Shown: positions 17,838 to 26,229 of the stretch, one piece after another
Position numbering within the stretch: position 1 is the first letter of the stretch
Layout of the letters: each line of letters begins with the position of its first letter
DNA from: Streptomyces sp. NBC_01750
GTDB taxonomy: Bacteria > Actinomycetota > Actinomycetes > Streptomycetales > Streptomycetaceae
Direction of reading: 5' to 3'
DNA: 64,000 bases
Assembly (NCBI RefSeq): GCF_035918095.1
Contig: NZ_CP109137.1
Location: 3,660,001-3,724,000, forward strand
Notes under the pieces: generated by a model
Database searches by the model: none
Seen by the model: only the letters and a program-made list of their open reading frames with translations
What the model was told of the DNA's origin: nothing
Position numbers and translations under genes: made by a program

Positions 17838-19781
17838 ATGCCCATCGTCGGTTCATGGAGACGCCGCAGCCTGACCGTTGCAGCCACCGCGGTCGCCTGC
17901 TCGATGTCACTGCTCGCGCTCGCGCCGGGGGCGGCCCAGGCCGCGGAGTCCGCAACATGCTCCGCCAACGGCCTCACCTTCGTCACCAATTCGTCGGGTG
18001 ACCTTCTGCAGTACAGCATGGCCACGCCGCTGACCGGATCGACGTTCTCCGCGTACAGCAAGATCGCCACGAATTGGGGCGCCTACGGCAAGGTGCTCGC
18101 CGGTCCGGCCGGCGAGTTCTACGCCTTCAAGTCGGACGGGACCTACTACGCCCACCGCACCACGAGCGGCACGTGGGACGTCGCCCCGAAGAAGATCAGC
18201 ACCGCCCTGGGCTGGCTGGCCAACGCCGCGGACCACGACCAGGCAACCGTGGACCGCAATGGATGGCTGTGGGTATCGGACAACCTCGGCCAGTTGTACG
18301 CCTACCGGTACGACTCGACCATCGGTACCACCGGCGGCCTCCGCTCCCTCAAGGTCGTGGACAAGGGGTGGAACCGGTACAACCTGATCACCGCCGGCGA
18401 CGCCGGCGTGCTCTACGGACGTGCGGCCGACGGCAAGCTGTACCGCTCTCGTTTCGACTACACGAGCCAGCGCTGGCTCGAGCGCCACGTGCTGGTCGGC
18501 TCGGCGGCATGGGGGACCTTCAAGACGATCACAGCCGGTGGTGGTGACACCCTCCTGGCTGTGAAGACCTCGGGGGAAGCGCTGCACTACCGCTACGACG
18601 AGAACACGGACACATGGCCGGTCGTCGCGAAAGAAGTTGCCGCCGGTGGCTGGCAGAACTTCACCAATGTCACGTCACGGCCGGACAACTGCAAGCTCAC
18701 CAAGAACCACACTCCGGCGTCCCCGTCCGTCCCCCTCGAGGACTACAGCCGTACATCCGCCCTTGAGGTCTCGACTCTGGAACTGGCATACAGCGATCAG
18801 AACGGCACCTTGAAGCACGGCCGCACGGATGTGGCGAACCTGAACGGCGCACAGTGGACGACCATTTCCGGTGACGAAGCATTCTCGGGCCAGCCCGCGC
18901 TGAACGAGCTCGCCGACGGACGAGTTGTCGTGACTGCCCACACCGCCTCGGGGGGAATCCAGCAGCGCGTCCAGAAGGAGAAGGGCAGCGCCGACTGGAA
19001 CCCCTGGAAGGATCTGGGCGGTGCGATGGCGCAGCATCCAGCCAGCGCCAAGGCTCCCAGCGGCGCAGTCGCCCTGTTTTCCGTGGATGCGGGCGGCAAC
19101 GCCTGGTACCGCATCCCGCCCAAGGAGAACGAGGAATACATGGGCTGGATGCCGCTGCCTGGCTCGACTTTCTCCGGCCCCCTCACAGCTGCGACCGTAC
19201 GTGACGGTGTCCAGCTCTTCGGCAGAAACACCGCCGGGGTGCTGATCACAGCCGTGTTCAAGGAGGACGGCACGGTCTCCGCCTGGACACCTCTCGGCAC
19301 GCAGACGGTCACCGGCACCCCGTCCGTAGTCGTGTTCCCCGGCTCCCGCATCCGCGTATTCGCAACCGACGCGAATGGCACGGTCATCACGGCCGGTCAG
19401 TCCACAGAAGGCGGCGTCTTCGGCGCATGGTCCCCCCTGAACGGAGTGACGGCCGCGGGGCCCCCCAGTGCGGTGATCAACCCGCTGGACGGCTTCATCC
19501 AGGTTGTGGTCCGCGGCACGGACAACCACCTCTATGCCACGGGCGAGACGGCACCGGGAGCCGCCTCGTGGCGCACGTGGAGCACAACCGTGCCGGAGAC
19601 TCTCGCCACCGACCCCACGGCGTTCGTCTACAGCACCGGAAGCGCCGACAACTGGGCCTACGTCTTCCGCACTGCGAACAACAGCACCTTGGTTTACAGC
19701 CTGGACACACGCTCCGCGAGCGTTTCTCGATCCGCCGGCGCGCCGTCATTCGCCAGGCACGCCTACGCCGCGTCGAAGTAG
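17838..19781 (+). CDS. Secreted tachylectin-like double beta-propeller lectin 1
   Basis: Translation from the ATG at 17838 is backed by GGGGGGAA just upstream. The 647-residue protein has a signal peptide (RRRSLTVAATAVACSMS then GAAQA-AES). Residues about 40-285 form a tachylectin-2-like propeller with blade motifs such as FYAFKSDGTYYAH, GVLYGRAADGKLYRSRFDY and DTLLAVKTSGEALHYRYDE. The second half has PLL/sialidase-like blades (GQPALNELADGRVVV, GVQLFGRNTAGVLITAVF, IRVFATDANGTVI). The mature chain has two cysteines, at the start and at the domain junction, also seen in the two paralogues here. Both fold types bind sugars in known families. It is followed by a perfect inverted repeat and an epimerase gene. 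The ligand is unknown. Confidence 0.88.
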   Translation: MPIVGSWRRRSLTVAATAVACSMSLLALAPGAAQAAESATCSANGLTFVTNSSGDLLQYSMATPLTGSTFSAYSKIATNWGAYGKVLAGPAGEFYAFKSDGTYYAHRTTSGTWDVAPKKISTALGWLANAADHDQATVDRNGWLWVSDNLGQLYAYRYDSTIGTTGGLRSLKVVDKGWNRYNLITAGDAGVLYGRAADGKLYRSRFDYTSQRWLERHVLVGSAAWGTFKTITAGGGDTLLAVKTSGEALHYRYDENTDTWPVVAKEVAAGGWQNFTNVTSRPDNCKLTKNHTPASPSVPLEDYSRTSALEVSTLELAYSDQNGTLKHGRTDVANLNGAQWTTISGDEAFSGQPALNELADGRVVVTAHTASGGIQQRVQKEKGSADWNPWKDLGGAMAQHPASAKAPSGAVALFSVDAGGNAWYRIPPKENEEYMGWMPLPGSTFSGPLTAATVRDGVQLFGRNTAGVLITAVFKEDGTVSAWTPLGTQTVTGTPSVVVFPGSRIRVFATDANGTVITAGQSTEGGVFGAWSPLNGVTAAGPPSAVINPLDGFIQVVVRGTDNHLYATGETAPGAASWRTWSTTVPETLATDPTAFVYSTGSADNWAYVFRTANNSTLVYSLDTRSASVSRSAGAPSFARHAYAASK

Positions 19782-19789
19782 TCCCCCGG

Positions 19790-19821
19790 CCTGTCGGGGC
19801 GGCCCGGGCCGCCCCGACAGG
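19790..19821. terminator. Perfect 16-bp inverted repeat after lectin 1
   Basis: A 32-base perfect palindrome rich in G and C begins nine bases after the lectin stop codon. As RNA it folds into a long stem with a small CCCGGG-centred loop. No U-tract follows, as is usual for Streptomyces terminators. Confidence 0.75.
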
Positions 19822-19863
19822 TTCCGCCCATTGCAGAGACCGACATCACGAGGGGACTGCTTC

Positions 19864-21513
19864 ATGTCCAGCCGTATTCCGAGCGGGATCGACCGCCGGC
19901 GATTCATCCAGTTCGCGGGAACCGCTGCGGCGGGTATGGGTGTCGTTGGTGGCGTCGCGTCCACTGCCTCGGCTCGCGATCTCCAACCAACGCCAGTGGG
20001 GCGGGCGATACCGGGAAATCCCAGCATGCCGGTGCCGCCGCTGCCCGATCCGCTGAGGGAGGGGCGGGCAGGCGTACCACGCAGCTCGACGCGCATTCCC
20101 TACGCCAATAAGCCGCTTCGCTCGGCAAGGGTCGAAGGCGACGTCCCGACCACTCTGCCCTTCGCGTTCAAGACATCTGGATACACGTGTGCCTTAGACG
20201 TACCGGAATCCATGCAGCCGTGGCGCGACCGGGGCGCCGAGAAGGTCGACACGGCACCGCACGACGCGGAGGGGGTCCGGATGTTCGATGTGGCCGGGAA
20301 GCTGTACGACCACCCGGTCGGGCAGATCCAGTTCGGCCTGCAGAACATCACGAGTTACCGGCAGACCGGCGACGTCTTCTATCTGAACCGCGCCGCGGCT
20401 CAGGCCAAGCGTCTGATCGACAGGAGGGTGGAAGCGCGTGGCGCCTGGTACTTCCCCTACCCGTTCGACTGGACCCAAGCCGTACACACCGGCATTGCCT
20501 ACAAGGCACCCTGGTATTCCGGAATGGCTCAGGGTGAGGCTCTGAGCCTTTTCTCCCAACTGGTTGAGCTGGGTGCCGTTTCGGATGAGGAAAGCACCTC
20601 CTACAAAGCTGCAGCCGACGGCGCGTTCGCTTCACTACTGCGGGCGGACGACGCGAAGCCGTGGGTGGTGGCCAAGGACGATTCTGGATACCTCTGGATC
20701 CACGAGTACCCCATCGACTCCCCCGGTACGTCCGATTACACCTTCAACGGCTTCATGTTCGCGGCTCTGGGACTGTGGGACTACTACCAGCTCACCCGCA
20801 ACCCGCTTGCCGAACAGCTCTTCGACGGTGCGCTGACCACCGTCAACGCCTACTTCCCCGTCATGCGGAACAAGGGATGGCTCTCGCACTACTGCCGGAC
20901 CCACCAGATTCCGTCCTCCTCCTACCACCCCATCCACATCAACCTGTTGCGTCAGCTGCACTGGCTGTCCGGCAGTGTCCGCCACGCCTATCTGTCGGAC
21001 GTGCTGATGGACGACTACCCGCACCCGAGTCTGGGCCCGGCCGGCGGGACGGCGGCCTTCACCGCGGGCAGCTACACGCTCTACAAATTCGACGGCGCCG
21101 GAGAGGTGACTGCCTCCAAGGCTGTGTCCTTCGCGCGCAACACACAGGCCCCGGTGGCGGAGCGGCTGCGGATCGAGGGGCGCGGAGTGCACTACCTGAT
21201 CAACGCAGGTGCGTACGCGGGCTGGTACGTACCGGAGTTCTTCCCCAAGGTGTACCTCCTGGGGGAGTGGTTCCGGTCCGTCTACCGGCCGGAACGAACT
21301 GCCACATTCCCAGCAAACGTGAGTATCGCCTGCCAGAAGATTGACGCATACGGCACAGTCATCGGAACGAAGACGGTTGAGTTCGCCAATGACTCGAACG
21401 CCCCCTTCGACAGAAGATCCGTAGTCAATGGCCGGCCCATGGTGTACATCACAGCAGGCGGACTCTCAGGCTTCTGGGCACCGAGCTCTCAGGTGCTGAG
21501 CGACGGGCGCTGA
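19864..21513 (+). CDS. Tat-exported D-glucuronyl C5-epimerase-like protein 1 (TTA codon)
   Basis: The 549-residue protein starts at an ATG with AGGGGA upstream. A twin-arginine signal (DRRRFIQFAG, then AAAGMGVVGGVA) predicts export of a folded protein. The central region has the D-glucuronyl C5-epimerase C-terminal-domain patterns GAWYFPYPF, YKAPWYSGMAQGEALSLF, WIHEYPI and GFMFAALGLWDYY. In animals this fold converts GlcA to IdoA in heparan precursors. The last ~130 residues hold two copies of a short beta module (GRGVHYLINAGAYAGWYV and NGRPMVYITAGGLSGFWAP). Codon 111 is TTA at 20194-20196, so translation probably depends on the bldA tRNA and developmental stage. Substrate and true reaction are unknown. 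Close paralogue follows. Confidence 0.87.
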   Translation: MSSRIPSGIDRRRFIQFAGTAAAGMGVVGGVASTASARDLQPTPVGRAIPGNPSMPVPPLPDPLREGRAGVPRSSTRIPYANKPLRSARVEGDVPTTLPFAFKTSGYTCALDVPESMQPWRDRGAEKVDTAPHDAEGVRMFDVAGKLYDHPVGQIQFGLQNITSYRQTGDVFYLNRAAAQAKRLIDRRVEARGAWYFPYPFDWTQAVHTGIAYKAPWYSGMAQGEALSLFSQLVELGAVSDEESTSYKAAADGAFASLLRADDAKPWVVAKDDSGYLWIHEYPIDSPGTSDYTFNGFMFAALGLWDYYQLTRNPLAEQLFDGALTTVNAYFPVMRNKGWLSHYCRTHQIPSSSYHPIHINLLRQLHWLSGSVRHAYLSDVLMDDYPHPSLGPAGGTAAFTAGSYTLYKFDGAGEVTASKAVSFARNTQAPVAERLRIEGRGVHYLINAGAYAGWYVPEFFPKVYLLGEWFRSVYRPERTATFPANVSIACQKIDAYGTVIGTKTVEFANDSNAPFDRRSVVNGRPMVYITAGGLSGFWAPSSQVLSDGR

Positions 21514-21532
21514 CCTGCCGGTCACACTCCCT

Positions 21533-21578
21533 GTTGTTCGCGTCGGCGAGGGGACGACGTCTCGCCGACGCGAACAAC
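21533..21578. terminator. Perfect 18-bp stem hairpin between the two epimerase genes
   Basis: Arms at 21533-21550 and 21561-21578 are exact reverse complements, with a 10-base loop. It lies 19 bases after the first epimerase stop codon and about 100 bases before the second gene. It is read as a terminator separating the paralogues. A few T residues precede rather than follow the hairpin. Confidence 0.75.
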
Positions 21579-21676
21579 GGGCTTGCAGGATCGCCATGTA
21601 GGCGTCACAACTTCCGCACAGGTCGCATAAGGTCTCTCTATTCACTGATACTTGATGCCCGTGGGGGGTTTCAGTC

Positions 21677-23440
21677 ATGGCTGGAAAAAGACGTGTCGAT
21701 ATTGGCCGCAGACGCTTTATCCGTGTGGCCGGGGGCACCGTCGCCGGCGCAGCCGTGGCGGGCGGGGGGACCTTCACCGCCATGGCGACCGGGGTGTTCG
21801 AGACGCCGAAGCCGGACCCCTTCGGCGGGATGCCGAGGTCGCTCGCGCTGAGCCTGCCTGCGGCACCGGGCGGCGATACCGCGCCGCTGCCGCCGCTGCC
21901 GGACCAGATGTCCGAGGGCACTCTCTCCAAACCCGGCGCCCGGGTGGACATACCGTACGCCGACGAGCCGGTGAACCCGAAGGTCGTCGAGGACTCCGTA
22001 CCGACGGCCCTGCCGTTCGAGTTCAAGACGTCCGGCTACAAGTGCGTGACCGACCTGCCCGAGGCGCTGCGGCCGTGGCGGGACCGCCCGACGAGCTGGG
22101 CGAATGTCACGCCCAACAGCGAGCACGTGTATCTGGACAGCAAGGGCGTCGTCCAGTACCGGCCGAACAAGACTGCGGCCGGGTACGACCAGCCCGTCAC
22201 CCAGATCCAGTTCGGTCTGGGCTGCATCACCAGCTACCGCACCGAGAAGGACGCCGCCCGCAAGGCGCTCTTCCTCAAGCGCGCCAAGGCACAGGCGGAC
22301 CGTCTGATCGAGAAGCGGGTGGAGGCCCGCGGCGCCTGGTACTTCCCGTACCCCTTCAACTTCACGCACGCGGCGCACAGCGGCATCACCTACAAGGCGC
22401 CCTGGTACTCCGGCATGGCGCAGGGTGAGGCCATCAGCCTCTTCACCCAGCTCTCCCAGCTCGACGGGCTCACCGAGCAGGAGCGCACGCTCTACAAGGC
22501 GGCCGCCGACGGAGCCTTCGCCTCGCTGCTGCGCGCCGACGACGCCAAGCCGTGGGCGGTGAACAAGGACAAGAACGGGTACCTGTGGATACAGGAGTAT
22601 CCGATCAACGCCCCGGGCACCTCGGACTACACCTACAACGGCATGATCTTCGCCATGTTCGGCATCTGGGACTACTTCCAGGCAACCGGCAATCCGCTGG
22701 CGGAGCAGCTGTACGACGGTTCGCTCACCACGATCCGTGACCACTTCCCCCGGCTGCGGAACACCCGCTGGTTCTCGTACTACTGCGACACCCACCGGAT
22801 ACCCGCGCCGACCTACCACCAGCACCACATCAACCTGCTGCGGCAGCTGCACTGGCAGACCGGCAGCCCCACCATCGCCAACCGGCACGACCAGCTGATC
22901 GACGACTTCCCGGCGTACGGCCTGCGCTCGGGCTCCGTCGCGGCCATCGCCGCCGGCACGCACACCCTCTACAAGCTCGACACCCTCGGCGCGGCGGACA
23001 GCTTCGGCTGGTCCTCCTCGAAGGCAGACAAGCAGCTGGCCACGAAGAAGGTGACCTTCTCCAAGGCCACCCAGGCGCCGGTCAACGTACGCCGCCGCAT
23101 CATGGGCCGCGGCATCTACTACCGCATCAACGCCGGTGCGTACGCGGGCTGGTGGATCGGCGAGGCGTTCCCGAAGGCCTTCCTGCGCGGTGAGTACGTC
23201 TCCACCACCTACCTCCCGCAGCGCACCGCGACCTTCCCCGCCAATGTGGAAGTCACCTGCGTCAAGTTCGGCACCGACGGGACGACCGGCTCCACCAAGA
23301 CGGTGAAGTTCGCCAAGGAGTCCAACGCCCCCTTCGACCGCAGGGCCGTCGTGAACGGCAGGCCCATGGTCCGGATCACCGCCGGCGGACTGAACGGGTA
23401 CTGGGCACCCACCGCCCAGGTACTCACCGACGGGCGCTGA
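21677..23440 (+). CDS. Tat-exported D-glucuronyl C5-epimerase-like protein 2
   Basis: This 587-residue paralogue of the preceding gene starts at an ATG with a GTGGGGGG stretch upstream. The twin-arginine signal is GRRRFIRVAGG followed by a long Ala/Gly hydrophobic segment. The epimerase-domain patterns are all present (GAWYFPYPF, YKAPWYSGMAQGEAISLF, WIQEYPI, GMIFAMFGIWDYFQ), as are the two C-terminal beta modules (GRGIYYRINAGAYAGWWI and NGRPMVRITAGGLNGYWAP). It lacks the TTA codon of its neighbour, so it should not share bldA dependence. It is more GC-rich than copy 1, hinting at different ages or sources. Two epimerases may act on different glycans or positions. That is speculation. Confidence 0.88.
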   Translation: MAGKRRVDIGRRRFIRVAGGTVAGAAVAGGGTFTAMATGVFETPKPDPFGGMPRSLALSLPAAPGGDTAPLPPLPDQMSEGTLSKPGARVDIPYADEPVNPKVVEDSVPTALPFEFKTSGYKCVTDLPEALRPWRDRPTSWANVTPNSEHVYLDSKGVVQYRPNKTAAGYDQPVTQIQFGLGCITSYRTEKDAARKALFLKRAKAQADRLIEKRVEARGAWYFPYPFNFTHAAHSGITYKAPWYSGMAQGEAISLFTQLSQLDGLTEQERTLYKAAADGAFASLLRADDAKPWAVNKDKNGYLWIQEYPINAPGTSDYTYNGMIFAMFGIWDYFQATGNPLAEQLYDGSLTTIRDHFPRLRNTRWFSYYCDTHRIPAPTYHQHHINLLRQLHWQTGSPTIANRHDQLIDDFPAYGLRSGSVAAIAAGTHTLYKLDTLGAADSFGWSSSKADKQLATKKVTFSKATQAPVNVRRRIMGRGIYYRINAGAYAGWWIGEAFPKAFLRGEYVSTTYLPQRTATFPANVEVTCVKFGTDGTTGSTKTVKFAKESNAPFDRRAVVNGRPMVRITAGGLNGYWAPTAQVLTDGR

Positions 23441-23867
23441 GCCGACCGGCCACTGGGTCGGCACCGCGAGAACAGCGGCTCCGTGCGACCGTCCAGTGCG
23501 GCGAACGCGGAGCGCCTCTCCGTTGGGCGTAAGGGCGGGTCCCTGCCACGTGGCAGGGACCCGGTCCAACGTGCCGGCACAACGTTGTGCGGATGCTCAG
23601 GCCGACAGCCCAAGGGCAATTGCCGTGCCCTAACGCACCGACGCGGCGGATGAACGCGGCGCAGAGGCGCGAACCGGTCGGCCGTTCAAAGGCCATCCGG
23701 GACGGTGTCAGCCATCGGTAACGGTGCGATCTTCCTTCCGGCGCCCGGACGAAGTGTTCGTGGTCGCCACGGAGACGGCTGGCTGACATTGGAGGGGCTT
23801 CCGCCGCCTTGGATCCTCAAGAGACGGCTTCACCACGTTATTTGACGGAAGGACAGCAAGGATTCAC
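23441..23867. other. 427-bp gap with a perfect 26-bp palindrome
   Basis: This gap holds no supported gene. Its one clear element is the palindrome at 23537-23562, listed separately. The bases before 23868 should contain the promoter of lectin 2, with a GGAAGGA ribosome-site-like stretch near 23848. Short frames across it lack starts with ribosome sites. Confidence 0.5.
23537..23562. terminator. Perfect 26-bp palindrome centred on CACGTG
   Basis: Twelve-base arms flank a central CG, giving an uninterrupted two-fold symmetric site about 100 bp after the epimerase 2 stop codon. RNA from it would make a strong hairpin, so terminator is the default call. The distance from the gene and perfect symmetry also allow a protein-binding operator for lectin 2. 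Confidence 0.55.
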
Positions 23868-25763
23868 ATGACATACAACTTGCATCACAGACCCCGCCGA
23901 CTGACGGTGGTGGCCACGGCCGCAGCCGCAGCCCTGCCACTGCTCATCGCGCTTCCCGGCACCGCACAGGCCGCCGACGCGGCGAGCTGCGTCGCGGGCG
24001 GACCAACGCACGCGGTGAACAGCGCGGGGTCGCTGCTCCAGTACAAGCTGAAGTCACCGATCGACGGGGCCGGTGGCTACGTCAACCCCACCACCATCGG
24101 CTCCAGTTGGAACCTCTACCCGCTGGTGCTCTCCGGCCCGCACGGGAAGTTCTACCTGTTCAAGGCGGACGGCACGTACTACGGCCGGCGGGACAACGCC
24201 ACCGGCACCTGGCCCGTGAGCGTCAGGAAGATCACCAGCGACTTCGGCTGGCTGGCGGACGCGGCGGACCGCAACCAGGTCACCGTCGACCGGTCCGGAC
24301 GGATGTGGGTCCTGCTCAACAACGGCCAGCTGAACCTGTACCAGTACGACGGTTCCGGCGACGTCTGGAACGCCGCCTCCACCGGTGGCGTGGTCGACAC
24401 GGGCTGGAACCGCTACGACCTGATCACCGCGGCCGACGACGGCGTGATCTACGGTCGTTCGGCGACCGACGGCAAGCTCTACCGCTCCCGCTACGACGCC
24501 ACCAGCCAGCGCTGGACCGAGCGCCATGTGGAGGTGAGCACGAGCGACTGGCGCCAGTTCAAGTCGCTCAGCTCCAACGGCGGCGACACCCTGCTGGCGG
24601 TGAAGACCACCGGCGAGGCGTACTACTACCGCTTCGACGAGAACAACCGGACCTGGCCGGTGAACAGGGTCCAGGTCGGCACCTCGGGCTGGCAGAACCT
24701 GCTCAGCGTCTCCGCCGCGCCCGACAGCTGCAAGATCCTGGCCGGTCACACGCCCGCGGCACCCGCGCGCGCTCAGGAGACGTACACCCGCGCCTCGGTG
24801 ATGCAATCCTCGACCGGATCGCTGGAGATCGCGTACACGGACAACATCGGCCGTCTGGTGCACGGCCGGATGAAGGACGCGTCCAACATCAACGACGTGC
24901 AGTGGACGACGCTCTCCGGTAACGAGAACGCCTTCACCGGGCAGCCGTCGCTGGCCGAGCACACCGACGGCCGGGTGGTCGTCAGCGCGCACAACACCTC
25001 CGGCAGTGTCTGGCAGCGCAACCAGACCGCCAAGTCCGCTGCGGACTGGGGCAGCTGGACCGACCTCGCGGGCGCGATGGCGCAGCAGGCCGTCACCGCC
25101 AAGACCCCGTCCGGGCTGTTGGCGCAGTTCGCCGCGGACAAGGACGGGAAGCCCTGGTACCGCCTCCAGGCCGCGGCCAACGGCAGCTTCAAGGGCTGGA
25201 TGCCCCTGGCCGGCACCGGCTTCACCGGCCCCTTCACGACCGTGGTCGTGCAGGACGGAATCCAGCTCTTCGGCAAGGACGCCTCCGGCCTGCTGAACAC
25301 CGCCCTCTTCAAGGACGACGGCACCCTGTCGGCCTGGACCCCGCTGGGCGCGCAGGCGATCACCGGCACCCCGGCCCCGGTCGTCTACCCCGGCTACCGC
25401 ATCCGCGTCTTCGCCACCGACCCGAACGGCACTGTGGTGAGCACCACCCAGTCCACCGCGGGCGGGGCGTACGGCGACTGGACCCCGGTCGGCGACCTGA
25501 CGGCCAAGGGCTCTCCGAGCGCGGTGATCTCCCCGCTCAACGGCATCACCGAGATCGTCGTCCGCGGCGCCGACGACACCATCTACAGCACCGGTGAGAC
25601 CACTCAGGGCAGCGGAGCCTGGCGCACCTGGAGGTCGGTGAGCGTCGAGACCGCGGCGACCGAGCCCACGGCCTTCGCGTACACCAACGCGAGCGGCCCG
25701 ACCTGGGCCTACTCCTTCCGTACGGCCGACAACCAGACCCGTATCTACCAGGTCCAGCAGTGA
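23868..25763 (+). CDS. Secreted tachylectin-like double beta-propeller lectin 2
   Basis: The 631-residue paralogue has a signal peptide (HHRPRRLTVVATAAAAALPLL to TAQA-ADA). An N-terminal tachylectin-like propeller follows (FYLFKADGTYYGRRD, GVIYGRSATDGKLYRSRYD, TLLAVKTTGEAYYYRFDE). The second, PLL-like propeller has GQPSLAEHTDGRVVVSAH, GIQLFGKDASGLLNTALF and IRVFATDPNGTVV. The paired cysteines are conserved (ASCVAGG and PDSCKIL). It is closer to lectin 3 than to lectin 1 in the second half (TDNIGRLVHGRM and GSVWQRNQTAKS are shared). It is the last plus-strand gene before the GT2/GtrA pair and ends at a palindromic terminator shared with it. No catalytic residues are apparent, so binding is the likely role. 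Confidence 0.88.
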   Translation: MTYNLHHRPRRLTVVATAAAAALPLLIALPGTAQAADAASCVAGGPTHAVNSAGSLLQYKLKSPIDGAGGYVNPTTIGSSWNLYPLVLSGPHGKFYLFKADGTYYGRRDNATGTWPVSVRKITSDFGWLADAADRNQVTVDRSGRMWVLLNNGQLNLYQYDGSGDVWNAASTGGVVDTGWNRYDLITAADDGVIYGRSATDGKLYRSRYDATSQRWTERHVEVSTSDWRQFKSLSSNGGDTLLAVKTTGEAYYYRFDENNRTWPVNRVQVGTSGWQNLLSVSAAPDSCKILAGHTPAAPARAQETYTRASVMQSSTGSLEIAYTDNIGRLVHGRMKDASNINDVQWTTLSGNENAFTGQPSLAEHTDGRVVVSAHNTSGSVWQRNQTAKSAADWGSWTDLAGAMAQQAVTAKTPSGLLAQFAADKDGKPWYRLQAAANGSFKGWMPLAGTGFTGPFTTVVVQDGIQLFGKDASGLLNTALFKDDGTLSAWTPLGAQAITGTPAPVVYPGYRIRVFATDPNGTVVSTTQSTAGGAYGDWTPVGDLTAKGSPSAVISPLNGITEIVVRGADDTIYSTGETTQGSGAWRTWRSVSVETAATEPTAFAYTNASGPTWAYSFRTADNQTRIYQVQQ

Positions 25764-25769
25764 CGACTC

Positions 25770-25793
25770 GGGGGCGGCCGGCCGGCCGCCCCC
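25770..25793. terminator. Bidirectional terminator between lectin 2 and the GtrA gene
   Basis: A perfect 24-base G/C palindrome sits seven bases after the lectin 2 stop and 17 bases beyond the end of the convergent GtrA-family gene. Its position lets it stop transcription from both sides. Confidence 0.78.
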
Positions 25794-25809
25794 GTGAGTC
25801 CGGCCCGCA

Positions 25810-26229
25810 TCAGGCCTGCGGGACCCGCTCCGGCTCCGGCTCCCGCCCGCGCGGGGCCGGCTCCGGTCGGAGCATGATCGTCCGGGAGACCACAAAGGTG
25901 ATCGGGATCGCCGCGCCCGCCGCGATCAGCGGCGCGTAGCGGCTGCCGAAGTGCAGTACGTCCACCAGCAGATAGACGCCGATCGTGGTGACGACGAAGT
26001 TCGCGGCGTTGGTGAGCGGGAAGAGCAGGAACTTCCGCCAGGTCGGCCGGGTCCTGTAGGTGAAGTACGAGGTCAGGAAGAAGGACCCGACCATGCTGAG
26101 CGCGAAGGCGATGACATGCGCCGCGACATACGGCAGCCAGGTCAGCAGGGCCAGATAGATCCCGTAGTACGTCCCGGTGTTCACCACCCCTACCAGGGCG
26201 AATCTGACCATCTGGACCTGGACCGTCAT
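25810..26229 (-). CDS. GtrA-family membrane protein (putative polyprenyl-phosphate-sugar flippase)
   Basis: The ATG at 26229 overlaps the TGA of the glycosyltransferase gene (ATGA), so both are translated from one mRNA. The 139-residue protein has four predicted membrane helices: FALVGVVNTGTYYGIYLALL, AAHVIAFALSMVGSFFLTSY, LTNAANFVVTTIGVYLLVDV and YAPLIAAGAAIPITFVVSR. The opening VRFALVGVVNTGTYYG and the FLTSYFTYR motif are typical of GtrA. The family generally works with a GtrB-like GT2 that makes a polyprenyl-phosphate sugar, which GtrA is thought to move across the membrane. The C-terminal tail is basic/proline-rich. The pair is the only minus-strand unit in the glycan module. Confidence 0.88.
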   Translation of the reverse strand: MTVQVQMVRFALVGVVNTGTYYGIYLALLTWLPYVAAHVIAFALSMVGSFFLTSYFTYRTRPTWRKFLLFPLTNAANFVVTTIGVYLLVDVLHFGSRYAPLIAAGAAIPITFVVSRTIMLRPEPAPRGREPEPERVPQA

